Shown here piece by piece: positions 17,458 to 25,286 of a DNA stretch of 37,426 nt. The notes below the pieces were generated by a model. It was not told the DNA's origin. It ran no database searches and worked only from the letters and a program-made list of their open reading frames with translations. The DNA is from SAR116 cluster bacterium (GTDB lineage: Bacteria > Pseudomonadota > Alphaproteobacteria > Puniceispirillales > Puniceispirillaceae), in the NCBI GenBank assembly GCA_004212735.1, contig SHBD01000016.1:1-37426 (forward strand), in the 5' to 3' direction. How positions within the stretch are numbered: position 1 is the stretch's first letter; every line of letters starts with the position of its first letter. Position numbers and translations under genes: made by a program.

Positions 17458-19008
17458 CTACGTGGTATGGGCTGTCGGACGGCCAAGAATATAGGCCGGC
17501 ATTTCAAGCCCATGAATCAGGCTGCCATCCGCAATCATTACAGCCGCCTTTTGCAGATCCGGGGCCATGAAACGATCTTCTGAAAGCGACTCAACGTGTT
17601 GGCGCACGCGGGCAATCACATCCTGTAATATCGGGCTGGATTTCAACGGGGCGCGAAAATCCACGCCCTGGCATGCGCACGCAAGCTCAATTCCGAGGAT
17701 CATATTCAAATTGGCATTCATCTTGTGAAGCCGTCGGGCGCCATGCGCTGCCATGCTGACATGATCCTCCTGATTGGCCGAAGTTGGCGTGCTGTCAGTC
17801 GAACAGGGATTGGCAAGATGCTTATTCTCGCTCATCAGAGCGGCACTGGTAATCTCGGCAACCATAAACCCCGAGTTGAGGCCGGGATCTCTGGTTAAAA
17901 AGGGCGGCAAGTCAAAACTGAGGGACGGATCGACCATCAATGCAACACGCCGTTGCGAGATTGACCCAATTTCAGCCAGCGCAAGGGCAATCTGATCAGC
18001 TGCAAAGGCCACCGGTTCGGCATGGAAATTGCCGCCCGAGACAATCCGCCCTTCTTCAACCAGAACCAGCGGGTTATCAGTCACCGCATTGGCCTCAATT
18101 TCCAGTGTCTGTCCGGCAAAATGCAGCAGATCCATCGCCGCGCCGGTGACTTGCGGCTGACAGCGAATGCAATAGGGGTCCTGTACGCGGCTATCACCCT
18201 CGCGGTGCGTCTCACGAATCTCCGAACCTTGCATGATTGCCCGCTGCGCATGGGCAACCGCAATCTGCCCCTTATGACCGCGAAGCGTATGGATCGCATC
18301 AACCAGTGGTGCCGTCGAACCCATGATTGCATCCGTTGACAGCGCTGCCGTTACCACCGCTGCACTGGCATTCCGCCAGCCATCAAACAATGCCGCCAGC
18401 GCACAGGCCGTGGAAAATTGCGTGCCATTGATCAGCGCAAGCCCCTCTTTCGGGCCAAAAACCACCGGCGATAGACCGGCCGCTGCAAGCGCCGCCCCAC
18501 CAGGCATCACCTCGCCCTCAAAGCTGGCCTCCCCCTCGCCAATCATGACTGCCGCCATATGGGCAAGCGGGGCCAGATCACCCGATGCCCCAACAGACCC
18601 CTGCACTGGAATTTGGGGGAACACTCCCTTATTCAGCATATTGGCAATCAAATTCACCGTCGCCCACGCCACGCCAGAGGCACCGCGACCAAGCGACAGT
18701 AACTTTAGAACCATCATTATCCGTGTCGTTGGCGCTTCGAGTGCCTCGCCAACCCCGCAGCAATGCGAGAGCACAAGATTGCGTTGCAGACTGGCCGTCT
18801 GGTCTTTTGCGATGGGCACGTTAGCAAGCTTGCCAAAACCAGTATTGACGCCATAAACCGCAGCACCGCCAGAAGCTGCCTTAGCAACAAACGCCGCCGC
18901 CGCCTCGATTGGGGCCCTGGTATCGGGATGCAGGGCAATATCATCATTGCCACGCCAGATTTGTTCAAGCTGGACAAGCGTAACCTCACCTGGAACCAAA
19001 GTGATCAT
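17458..19008 (-). CDS. hutH: Histidine ammonia-lyase
   Basis: This enzyme deaminates L-histidine to urocanate, the first step of the pathway. The Ala-Ser-Gly triad that cyclises to the MIO electrophile is at residues 141-143 in [14 protein letters not shown]. The catalytic Tyr lies in [10 protein letters not shown] near residues 52-61. Its 516-aa length is normal. Its start codon overlaps the hutI stop (ATGA), so translation is coupled. The NQEDHVSMA stretch near the C-terminal third is also family-typical. Confidence 0.97.
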   Translation of the reverse strand: MITLVPGEVTLVQLEQIWRGNDDIALHPDTRAPIEAAAAFVAKAASGGAAVYGVNTGFGKLANVPIAKDQTASLQRNLVLSHCCGVGEALEAPTTRIMMVLKLLSLGRGASGVAWATVNLIANMLNKGVFPQIPVQGSVGASGDLAPLAHMAAVMIGEGEASFEGEVMPGGAALAAAGLSPVVFGPKEGLALINGTQFSTACALAALFDGWRNASAAVVTAALSTDAIMGSTAPLVDAIHTLRGHKGQIAVAHAQRAIMQGSEIRETHREGDSRVQDPYCIRCQPQVTGAAMDLLHFAGQTLEIEANAVTDNPLVLVEEGRIVSGGNFHAEPVAFAADQIALALAEIGSISQRRVALMVDPSLSFDLPPFLTRDPGLNSGFMVAEITSAALMSENKHLANPCSTDSTPTSANQEDHVSMAAHGARRLHKMNANLNMILGIELACACQGVDFRAPLKSSPILQDVIARVRQHVESLSEDRFMAPDLQKAAVMIADGSLIHGLEMPAYILGRPTAHTT

Positions 19009-20321
19009 GTGATTTGCCCCCCATAAATACGGCGATACAGTGGATTGAAACCAATCCGGTAGGAAAGCTCAGCCGGATGCGCCACATCCCACAGCGCGAG
19101 ATCAGCCCGCAAGCCGGGACGCAACATGCCGGAGTCAGACACCCCAAGCGCCCGGGCCGCGTTCCTCGTCACCCCGGCAAGTGCCTCATGTGGTGTCATG
19201 CCGAATAGGGTACAGCCCATATTCATGGCCAACAGCACAGACGTCAAAGGCGATGATCCGGGGTTGGCGTCAGTGGCAAGCGCCATCGGCACGCCATGTT
19301 TGCGAAACAGGGCCACCGGCGGCTTTTGGGTTTCGCGCAAGGTATAGAACGCCCCGGGCAACATGACGGCCGCGCTGCCTGCGACACCAAGCGCAATCAC
19401 ATCATCTTCATTTGCATATTCAACATGATCCACCGACAGTGCCTTGTGACGGGCTGCCAGAAGGCTGCCGCCGCACCTCGTTAATTGTTCGGCATGAAGC
19501 TTGACCGGCAGGCCGAGTTCCGCTGCCACATCAAACAATGGCGCGATCTGATCTGCACTAAAGGCAATCGATTCGCAAAAGCCATCCACTGCATCCACCA
19601 GCCCTTCCTTATGCGCCTGGCGCAACGCCGGAATGCAGGTTTTTTCAATGTAATCCTCTGGCGATCCATCTTCACCCGGGGGCATCGCATGCGCCCCAAG
19701 AAAGCTGGTAACGACACGCACCGGACGCGCCGCCTCGATGGCCCGCGCGGCTCGCAACATCCGCAATTCGGTTTGCACATCCAAGCCATAGCCAGATTTC
19801 ACTTCGATCAGGCTAACCCCCTCGGCAATCAGCGCATCAACCCGCGCCAATGCCCCCTCAAGGAGCTGTTCAACCGATTGCGCGCGTGTGGCGCTGACGG
19901 TAGAGACAATGCCGCCACCGGCCTTTGCCACTTCGGCATAGCTTGCCCCGTTGAGGCGCAATTCAAATTCCACCGCACGATCACCGCCGTAGACGATATG
20001 TGTGTGGCAATCAATCAAGGCAGGCGTCAATAGCCTGCCATTCGCATCTATCGTCACATCCATATGCACCATGGCCGTATCATTGGCCGTATCATTGGCC
20101 ATATCATTGGCCAGATTTTTGGCCAGATTTTTGGTCAGATATTCGGCCAGATATTCGGGAAGTGCTGACATTGGGCCAAGCGCGCTAATCAGGCCATCCT
20201 GGATCAACAGATAGCCATTCGGGATAAGACCATAAGACTCGTCAACAACGCCCTTTTCAGCCGCATTTGTGATCTGATCATCCAGCAGCGTCATCGCTGC
20301 ATTTGTGATTAATGCCTTCAT
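19005..20321 (-). CDS. hutI: Imidazolonepropionase with repeat-born insertion
   Basis: This amidohydrolase opens imidazolone propionate to N-formimino-L-glutamate. The metal motif is [12 protein letters not shown] (about 104-115), and LHAEQ and [10 protein letters not shown] supply further ligands. The start at 20321 follows AAGGA by six bases; the preceding GTG is discounted. The 438-aa protein is about 30 residues longer than usual. The excess equals a 28-residue run (about 56-83) of seven four-residue repeats ending in Ala or Thr, encoded by a 12-bp minisatellite. The insertion sits in the N-terminal beta-sandwich region, before the catalytic barrel, so activity may be kept. Confidence 0.95.
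   Translation of the reverse strand: MKALITNAAMTLLDDQITNAAEKGVVDESYGLIPNGYLLIQDGLISALGPMSALPEYLAEYLTKNLAKNLANDMANDTANDTAMVHMDVTIDANGRLLTPALIDCHTHIVYGGDRAVEFELRLNGASYAEVAKAGGGIVSTVSATRAQSVEQLLEGALARVDALIAEGVSLIEVKSGYGLDVQTELRMLRAARAIEAARPVRVVTSFLGAHAMPPGEDGSPEDYIEKTCIPALRQAHKEGLVDAVDGFCESIAFSADQIAPLFDVAAELGLPVKLHAEQLTRCGGSLLAARHKALSVDHVEYANEDDVIALGVAGSAAVMLPGAFYTLRETQKPPVALFRKHGVPMALATDANPGSSPLTSVLLAMNMGCTLFGMTPHEALAGVTRNAARALGVSDSGMLRPGLRADLALWDVAHPAELSYRIGFNPLYRRIYGGQIT
20077..20160 (-). repeat. 12-bp minisatellite inside hutI (7 units)
   Basis: Seven consecutive 12-bp units run from 20077 to 20160. In the + strand they read GTATCATTGGCC twice, ATATCATTGGCC, AGATTTTTGGCC, AGATTTTTGGTC, AGATATTCGGCC and AGATATTCGGGA. 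The period is a multiple of three, so the hutI frame is kept. In the protein they give [24 protein letters not shown] and NDTA. Confidence 0.92.
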
Positions 20322-20342
20322 CACGGATCCTTGCTTTGCGCT

Positions 20343-20381
20343 TTGAATTCATTAATATGTACATACATAATACCCTGTCAA
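20343..20381. promoter_or_regulatory. hutF/hutI divergent promoters with palindromic operator
   Basis: On the + strand TTGAAT (20343-20348), a 17-bp spacer and CATAAT (20366-20371) form a promoter for hutF. On the - strand TTGACA (20381-20376), an 18-bp spacer and TATTAA (20357-20352) form one for hutI. The perfect palindrome TATGTACATA (20356-20365) lies against both -10 elements. Its neighbourhood contains GTATGTAC on the - strand, one base off the HutC-subfamily GntR consensus GTnTAnAC. HutC is encoded in the same cluster and is the obvious candidate repressor. Confidence 0.6.
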
Positions 20382-20393
20382 CAGGAAACGCTG

Positions 20394-21764
20394 ATGCCAA
20401 AAATTCACGCTGAAACTGCGCTTCTGCCTGATGGCTGGACGGAAAATGTCCTTGTCGAACTTGGCGATGATGGGCGAATCGCCACGGTAACCCCGAATGT
20501 TACCGACGCCGCAGCCAAAACCCACGTCTCCTGCCTTCTGCCAGCCCCGGTGAACGCCCATAGCCACGCCTTTCAACGCGCGATGGCCGGATTGACTGAG
20601 CATCGCAGTGACAATCCCACAGACAGTTTTTGGACATGGCGCGCGTTGATGTATCTGTTCCTTGACCAATTGACGCCAGATCATGTTGAAGCCATTGCCG
20701 CCCTAGTGCAGATGGAAATGCTGGAGGCGGGCTATGCCACCAATGTGGAGTTTCACTATCTGCATCATGCCCCCGACGGCAACACCTATGACAACCGAGC
20801 TGAGATGGCTGAACGCATCATGGCGGCCACCGAGACAACCGGCATCGGGCTGACCATGCTTCCCGTGCATTATCAATATGGCGGGTGCGATAGGCGCCCT
20901 TTGGTGCGGGGCCAATGCCGGTTCCATAATGATCTGGACAGTTTTACCGCCTTGTGCGACGGCGTTCGTGACGGGCTTGGCAATTTGCCAACCGACACGG
21001 TTTTCGGCGTTGCCCCCCACAGCCTGCGCGCGGTGTCACCTGACAGCCTTGCGCTTACCCGTGCGCTTGCCAATGGTGGGCCATTCCACATGCACCTAGC
21101 AGAACAACGCGCTGAAATTGAAGAGGTCAGCCATCACCTTGGCGCGCGTCCTGTTGAGTGGATATTGCATAATTTTGAGGCAGGCACCGATTGCTGCTTC
21201 ATCCATTGCACCCAAATGCAGCCGCATGAGACAAGTGGGCTTGCGGCGACCGGCGCAATTGCAGGGCTATGCCCGATTACCGAGGCCAGCCTCGGCGATG
21301 GTATTTTCGATGGGGTTGGCTGGTTTGAGGCGGGCGGGATGATCGCCATTGGGTCTGATTCCAATATTCGTATTTCCCTATCCGAAGAATTGCGCAGCCT
21401 TGAATATTCCCAGCGCCTGCGCGACCGATCACGCGCGGCACTGGCCACATCAACTGCATCAACAGGCCGCCATATTCTGGATGCCATGATTGCCGGCGGT
21501 GCAAGGGCTGCTGGACGCCACACAGGCCAGATTGCCGCCGGCTATTGGGCCGATTTGATGGCCCTTGACACACAATTGGTATCCCTTGCTGGCCGAAGCA
21601 AAGATCAGGTGATTGACAGCTTTATCTTTGCCGGTGATGACCACCTCGTTCGTGATGTATGGTCTGCCGGTCGGCATCTGGTTACCGGCGGCCGCCATAT
21701 GAACCACGATAAGATTACATCAGCCTATCACGCGGCGCTGACATCGCTACGCTATGATCTGTGA
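20394..21764 (+). CDS. hutF: Formiminoglutamate deiminase
   Basis: This enzyme hydrolyses N-formimino-L-glutamate to N-formyl-L-glutamate and ammonia, the branch used by many Proteobacteria. It is a 456-aa amidohydrolase with metal-site motifs APVNAHSHAFQR, PHSLRAVS, MHLAEQ and GSDSNIRISLSEELRSLEYSQRL. The ATG at 20394 has AGGAA upstream; the longer frame to 20331 crosses the promoter. It is divergent from hutI and is followed 18 bp later by hutC. The next enzyme, N-formylglutamate deformylase (HutG), is not in this window. Confidence 0.95.
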   Translation: MPKIHAETALLPDGWTENVLVELGDDGRIATVTPNVTDAAAKTHVSCLLPAPVNAHSHAFQRAMAGLTEHRSDNPTDSFWTWRALMYLFLDQLTPDHVEAIAALVQMEMLEAGYATNVEFHYLHHAPDGNTYDNRAEMAERIMAATETTGIGLTMLPVHYQYGGCDRRPLVRGQCRFHNDLDSFTALCDGVRDGLGNLPTDTVFGVAPHSLRAVSPDSLALTRALANGGPFHMHLAEQRAEIEEVSHHLGARPVEWILHNFEAGTDCCFIHCTQMQPHETSGLAATGAIAGLCPITEASLGDGIFDGVGWFEAGGMIAIGSDSNIRISLSEELRSLEYSQRLRDRSRAALATSTASTGRHILDAMIAGGARAAGRHTGQIAAGYWADLMALDTQLVSLAGRSKDQVIDSFIFAGDDHLVRDVWSAGRHLVTGGRHMNHDKITSAYHAALTSLRYDL

Positions 21765-21782
21765 TCCGGTGGGCCGGTGGTG

Positions 21783-22484
21783 ATGAACAATTCCGCAAGA
21801 ACAAACTGGCGAGATGTAATGGCCGAGGTGGAGCGCCGTATCTACACGCGGGAGTGGCAACCCGGCCAGTCGATCCCGAATGAGGCCGACCTTGCCATCG
21901 AATTGGGGTGCGCCCGTGTTACCGTGAACCGGGCGCTTCGCACGCTTGCCGAGGTTGGCCTGCTTGACCGGCGTCGCAAGGCCGGCACCCGGGTTGCGCT
22001 GCATCCGGTGAGAAAGGCAACCCTGTCCATCCCCCTTATTCGCAGCGAGATTGAGGCAAGCGGTAAATCATATGGCTATCACCTTCTGAGCCAACAGACC
22101 GAGCCCGCCCCCGCCCCCGTAACCCAGAAATTCGCCCTCGCAAATAATACCCAATTGCTTCACGTGGTCGCGCTGCATGAGGCGGATGGCGACCCCTTTG
22201 TAATTGAGGACCGATGGATCAACAGCAGCATCATGCCACATCTGGTGGATGTCAGCTTCGCCGAACTCAGCGCCAATGAATGGCTGTTGCAAAACACCCC
22301 CTTCACGCATGGCGACATTGATTTTGGAGCCAAAAATGCCAGCCAACGTGAGGCAGAACTGTTGGCCACAGAGCCTGACAAAGCGCTGTTTGTGATTTCA
22401 CGCACAACATGGGATCAGACTACAGCCGTGACGATGGTCGAGCTGGTGTTTCATGCGGGTCATCGTAAGCACACGCGGTTATGA
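21783..22484 (+). CDS. hutC: Histidine utilisation repressor
   Basis: This is a 233-aa GntR-family regulator of the HutC subfamily. The N-terminal winged helix covers about residues 7-75 (NEADLAIELGCARVTVNRALRTLAEVGLLDR), and the UTRA ligand domain follows from about 90. In characterised cases urocanate releases HutC from hut promoters. Two GTG codons precede the ATG at 21783 and none has a clear ribosome site, so the exact start is uncertain. It is probably translated by coupling to hutF. Confidence 0.93.
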   Translation: MNNSARTNWRDVMAEVERRIYTREWQPGQSIPNEADLAIELGCARVTVNRALRTLAEVGLLDRRRKAGTRVALHPVRKATLSIPLIRSEIEASGKSYGYHLLSQQTEPAPAPVTQKFALANNTQLLHVVALHEADGDPFVIEDRWINSSIMPHLVDVSFAELSANEWLLQNTPFTHGDIDFGAKNASQREAELLATEPDKALFVISRTTWDQTTAVTMVELVFHAGHRKHTRL

Positions 22485-22719
22485 GCGGGTTTAGTTGTAA
22501 GCGCGCTGGATGATCCAGCGGTCACTCCGGGTTGGGTGCCCAGCCCCAAAACCCAACTCAAAAGCCCAGTCCCAAAACCCAACTCAAAAGCCCAGTCCCA
22601 TAAAAAAGGGTTGCAAAAAAGGCCGCCGAAATAAACCAGAGGCTTTTTTTGGCAAGCCTGTTGGTCTATTTGCCCGGCTGCTGTTACGATTGTCTCGCAC
22701 TGTCAACGGAGGTGATCTT
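22485..22719. other. Intergenic stretch with 26-bp direct repeat
   Basis: There is no gene here. Two identical 26-bp copies starting CCCAAAACCCAACTCAAAAG lie at 22545-22570 and 22571-22596, with a partial third start after them. The repeat is C- and A-rich on the + strand and lies between hutC and the probable terminator at 22615. Confidence 0.8.
22615..22650 (+). terminator. Probable terminator after hutFC
   Basis: AAAAAAGGCC (22615-22624) can pair with GGCTTTTTTT (22641-22650), with one G-U pair and a 16-base loop, and ends in a T-run. It lies 130 bp after hutC and could work in both directions because of the A-run on the left. Confidence 0.5.
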
Positions 22720-23022
22720 ATGTATCTCAACATCAAATCTGATGGATCGCTAACGCTTGAGGAAACCGACGATTTTGGTCGCTTTGAAATAAGGTCCGCT
22801 ATCGACTTGGCGTCGGGAGACATCAGTGACGAGTTTTCCAGACTTTCCGAGCCGACCGATGATGATCGATATTGGATTGATGCAGACGCCATCGTGACCT
22901 TGTCATCACGGGCAGATGATTTGGAGTGGTGCGGCACATTCTGGGCCATGCTGGAAAATGCAGAACCCTATGGGTTCGCCGATGTCGCCCGAAGACGGAT
23001 TAAGTCGCATGTCGCAAAATGA
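22720..23022 (+). CDS. Small acidic hypothetical protein
   Basis: I do not recognise this 100-aa protein. It begins MYLNIKSDGSLTLEE and has many Asp and Glu residues (DDDRYWIDADAI), a single Cys, and no signal peptide or membrane span. The ATG at 22720 is firmly set by an unusually complete ribosome site, GGAGGTGAT, at 22709-22717; the longer upstream frame crosses the terminator and is not used. It stands alone between hutC and a cupin gene. Two small hairpins (23039-23055 and 23056-23071) follow its stop. Confidence 0.65.
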   Translation: MYLNIKSDGSLTLEETDDFGRFEIRSAIDLASGDISDEFSRLSEPTDDDRYWIDADAIVTLSSRADDLEWCGTFWAMLENAEPYGFADVARRRIKSHVAK

Positions 23023-23038
23023 CTATCCGATGCCGAGA

Positions 23039-23071
23039 CACCGAAGTTATCGGTGATCCCAATGGTGGGAT
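23039..23071. terminator. Two back-to-back small hairpins
   Basis: CACCGA/TCGGTG with a 5-base loop (23039-23055) is directly followed by ATCCCA/TGGGAT with a 4-base loop (23056-23071). They lie 16 bp after the stop of the small acidic protein. No T-run follows, so termination is only possible, not shown. Confidence 0.35.
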
Positions 23072-23129
23072 ATGATAGAATTTTGCTCACCTCAGATGTG
23101 TATCAAGATCGAAAATGGGATAATTTACG

Positions 23130-23486
23130 ATGATCAATCTGCAAAGTTTTGGCGATCTTGCGGCTTTGCCTGCGGGCACATACGGCCCGAAGCCAACCAC
23201 ACTGACCGATGGCCAGGAGGAGGCACTTGTCCCCTTATGGGAGTCACTTGATGGATTGACCAAAATTGGCATCTGGGATTGCACACCCGGGCGTTTTACC
23301 GCCGACCGCACCAAGGCTGCTGAAATCTGTCACATTCTGTCTGGCAGTGCCTCGGTGGTTGACGCCGATGGCACTGGCAAGCGTGATATCAGCGCAGGCG
23401 ATATGTTGATTTTACCCATTGGCTGGATTGGTGAATGGACAATTCATGAGGCGATGCGCAAAACCTACATTCTGATTGCCGAATAG
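23130..23486 (+). CDS. Cupin-domain protein (DUF861/cupin_3 type)
   Basis: This 118-aa single-domain cupin starts MINLQSFGDL. It shows the beta-barrel pattern of the cupin_3 / EutQ-ureidoglycine group: DCTPGRFTADRTKAAEICHILSG, then DISAGDMLILPIGWIGEWTIHE. Such proteins are small enzymes or sugar/amine-binding barrels, and no substrate can be given. The first cupin motif lacks the usual two-His metal set. The gene appears monocistronic, followed by a hairpin at 23636. Confidence 0.75.
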   Translation: MINLQSFGDLAALPAGTYGPKPTTLTDGQEEALVPLWESLDGLTKIGIWDCTPGRFTADRTKAAEICHILSGSASVVDADGTGKRDISAGDMLILPIGWIGEWTIHEAMRKTYILIAE

Positions 23487-23563
23487 CCCACCCCGAAAAA
23501 AGGGCCGTCAAACCGCTCTTGGTTAGAGGGCGGCGGCGGGTGGAAGTCAGCATCAGGAACAGA

Positions 23564-23648
23564 CTGATTGAAACCGCGAAATAAACAGAGTTGAACGACT
23601 GGAGAGCTATGTGATTGATGCTGAGTTGGGTGTCTGAGGCAAACAACT
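23564..23648 (+). pseudogene. Decayed copy of the small CxxC gene's 3' end
   Basis: These 85 bases match 24933-25017 at 82 of 85 positions. In the intact copy they encode the last 23 or so residues, ending in the stop of the small protein at 24815. Here the Trp codon of the intact copy is a TGA and no upstream reading frame remains. It is a relic of duplication or recombination. Confidence 0.75.
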
Positions 23649-23663
23649 GTTGCCTCTGCTTTT
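23636..23663 (+). terminator. Possible terminator
   Basis: GAGGCAA (23636-23642) pairs with TTGCCTC (23650-23656) across a 7-base loop and is followed by TGCTTTT. It may end transcription from the cupin gene. The right copy of the 85-bp repeat shares the left arm but not the right arm. Confidence 0.45.
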
Positions 23664-23934
23664 AGTGGTGTTCCCGAAGTTTTAGGTAATTGCAGACAGG
23701 ATACTTTGCCTTTCAGTATCCGGCGGTGGTCTGTGATCACCGCATCTCAAGGCAGAGGGTCTGTTGGGCACCTCTCAGTCATACCTCAGTCATATCTCAG
23801 ACACAAATGTGTGAGTGGTACTTTAATCCAGAGGCTCAACAGGTACCAATCCACCCCTAACAACAACGTGTCTGTGACGGGCATCAGAAGGCGAAAAAGC
23901 TGAATGACATCGGCGGTCTGAATGTAAAGAGAGA

Positions 23935-23978
23935 TGGTAGCAGAGGAAGGAGTTGAACCCCCGACACGCGGATTATGA
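23935..23978 (-). tRNA. tRNA 3'-end relic, Met(CAT)-like
   Basis: Read on the - strand, this gives CATAATCCGC, a GTGTC variable loop, a T-arm with GGTTCAA in the usual context, and an acceptor end CTCTGCT-A-CCA. That is the 3' half of a tRNA with a possible CAT anticodon. The matching 5' acceptor strand and a pairing anticodon 5' strand are not found next to it, although a TTAAAGCAG stretch vaguely recalls a D-arm. It is most likely a partial copy of the kind left at integration sites rather than a working tRNA. Confidence 0.55.
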
Positions 23979-24085
23979 TAAGACTGCTTTAACTTTTCCT
24001 GTTCTATTACAGTACTGTGTAAGCGTGGAAATCAGCTGTGTTAGAAAGTATGAAATGATTTTCTTTCGGCAAGAACCAAGCACCA

Positions 24086-24430
24086 CTAGTTCAGCCAGCC
24101 TACAATTTGCCTATGAATAAGGTAACCACACCCAAGCAGAACGACTCCCGTCAAATATAGTGACCAGAATCCATACTTACTTGCCGATGGCAGAAAAAAC
24201 GGGACAAAGAACAGATACGACACCGGCACGCCAATCAGGATGCTTCTCGCAAAAACGATACTGACCTCACTATTTCCATGCTGCAGATGGCCCAGAGCAA
24301 GTGCAATCAGACTCGCTATCGGTAAGGCGATAATGAACCCTGCAAGTTCTGGTTTTTTTTGCGACAACCAGCTGGAAATGACAATGATTGACGCCGTAAA
24401 AAGGAGTTTTAAAAACAGCAGATATGACAT
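24086..24430 (-). CDS. GlpM/DUF3147-like small membrane protein
   Basis: This 114-aa integral membrane protein has about four hydrophobic segments. The first half (LFLKLLFTASIIVISSWLS..KPELAGFIIALPIASLIALALG) has the look of the GlpM/DUF3147 family. The start at 24430 gives MSYLLFLKLLF after a purine-rich GGGGAAGAGG; an extension to 24511 overlaps the upstream gene's end and is less likely. It lies 58 bp after the CsoR-type regulator in the same direction, so it is probably under its control and may act in metal handling. That is inference; no transporter motif is visible. Confidence 0.6.
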   Translation of the reverse strand: MSYLLFLKLLFTASIIVISSWLSQKKPELAGFIIALPIASLIALALGHLQHGNSEVSIVFARSILIGVPVSYLFFVPFFLPSASKYGFWSLYLTGVVLLGCGYLIHRQIVGWLN

Positions 24431-24488
24431 CCTCTTCCCCAAGTTGAATATCTGGCCCGGCACTTCCAAAATTACCCTTACGTCGCAA

Positions 24489-24749
24489 TCACAGATATTT
24501 TGCAATTTCACGCAGTTCTATCAAATCGGCGGAACCGCTGTCATCTGTGAGACAATGATCCAGATGATCATGGATAAGCTCACGTTTTGCATTGGTGATG
24601 GCTTTCTGGACAGCGTGGAGCTGCTGGGCGATATCAAGGCACGGCTTTTCAAGTTCAAGCATCGTCACAACACTTCGCAGATGGCCTTCAGCCCGTTTCA
24701 GCCTATTGATGATCTGCGGATGACTTGTATGTGTATTTGACGTTTCCAT
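24489..24749 (-). CDS. CsoR/RcnR-family metal-sensing repressor
   Basis: This is an 86-aa all-helical repressor of the DUF156 family. The core INRLKRAEGHLRSVVTMLE is conserved. The sensor residues are Cys37, His62 and Cys66, the Cys-His-Cys pattern of copper-sensing CsoR rather than the Cys-His-His type of RcnR. Extra His residues at 7 and 10 leave a nickel or cobalt role open. It would leave DNA when metal binds. A matching operator lies 10 bp upstream of its start. It probably leads an operon with the membrane protein at 24086. Confidence 0.85.
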   Translation of the reverse strand: METSNTHTSHPQIINRLKRAEGHLRSVVTMLELEKPCLDIAQQLHAVQKAITNAKRELIHDHLDHCLTDDSGSADLIELREIAKYL

Positions 24750-24757
24750 CGGCTCTT

Positions 24758-24780
24758 AATATCCTCCCTATGGGGATAAT
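24758..24780. promoter_or_regulatory. Probable CsoR-type operator
   Basis: The core TATCCTCCCTATGGGGATA (24760-24778) is a quasi-palindrome. C- and G-tracts sit inside TAT/ATA ends, the arrangement of known CsoR-family operators. It lies immediately upstream of the repressor gene and at the 5' side of the divergent small gene, so it could control both. Confidence 0.6.
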
Positions 24781-24814
24781 GCAAGGTAGGATTGATTTGT
24801 TGATTGAGCTTGGG

Positions 24815-25006
24815 ATGATCTCCGCGAGACATGGTGTTCTGTCCAATCAAAAAGACAAACATAGGCTCATTGCCATCCTGAAATTCAAAGACGCAGACGC
24901 TTGTAAAAATTGCATGGAATTGAGTGAGGCTGCTGATTGGAAACGCGAAATAAACAGAGTTGAACGACTGGAGAGCTATGTGATTGATGCTGAGTTGGAT
25001 GTCTGA
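24815..25006 (+). CDS. Small CxxC protein, unrecognised
   Basis: This is a 63-aa protein if it starts at the ATG at 24815; ATGs at 24770 and 24779 would add 15 or 12 residues but overlap the operator. I do not recognise it. It has a CKNC motif in DADACKNCMELSEAADW and a charged helix-like end (EINRVERLESYVIDAEL). Its position divergent from a metal-sensing repressor and its CxxC make a metal or redox role thinkable. Its last 85 bp are duplicated at 23564-23648, so it could itself be a fragment of a larger mobile or duplicated gene. Confidence 0.4.
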   Translation: MISARHGVLSNQKDKHRLIAILKFKDADACKNCMELSEAADWKREINRVERLESYVIDAELDV

Positions 25007-25017
25007 GGCAAACAACT
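24933..25017 (+). repeat. 85-bp direct repeat, right copy
   Basis: This copy differs from 23564-23648 at only three positions over 85 bases. It covers the end and stop of the small CxxC gene and 11 bases beyond. The two copies bracket the tRNA relic and the metal-regulated gene pair. Confidence 0.85.
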
Positions 25018-25286
25018 TAATGGTGTCGAGGATGTTTATGACACTCTCAGCCTACACCCTCAGCCTACACTTTCAGCCTACACAATGACACAACATCATC
25101 ACGCGAGAATTCACCTATTGAAGACATTCCCAACAGCAACAATCGTCAAACCACTTAACGGACTTTTTGAAATTGTGTTTGCGTTTTTTTCACTGGGTAT
25201 GTCTTTTCACCAGTATGGACCCAGAATGTTATCAAACACGCAGGCGCGGGCGCTACCGGTGCCACCGTCAATTCCGGCAATGGCCG
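25018..25286. other. Intergenic stretch with 13-bp minisatellite
   Basis: There is no convincing gene. TCAGCCTACAC occurs three times with a 13-bp period at 25047, 25060 and 25073. A 90-codon frame that starts at 25085 runs into the antisense of the next gene and shows no family features. Confidence 0.6.

Larger units (their letters stand above)
23487..24085. other. Gene-poor relic stretch
   Basis: There is no intact gene in about 600 bp. It holds a decayed 3' end of a duplicated gene (23564-23648), a hairpin with a T-run (23636-23663), an 11-bp-period repeat of CTCAGTCATAY (about 23774-23800), and a tRNA 3'-end relic (23935-23978). The mix of fragments looks like scar tissue from past insertions. 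Confidence 0.6.

Noticed and set aside
23487-25286. Insertion sequence
   Set aside because: The region has fragments and direct repeats, but no transposase frame or terminal inverted repeats were found.
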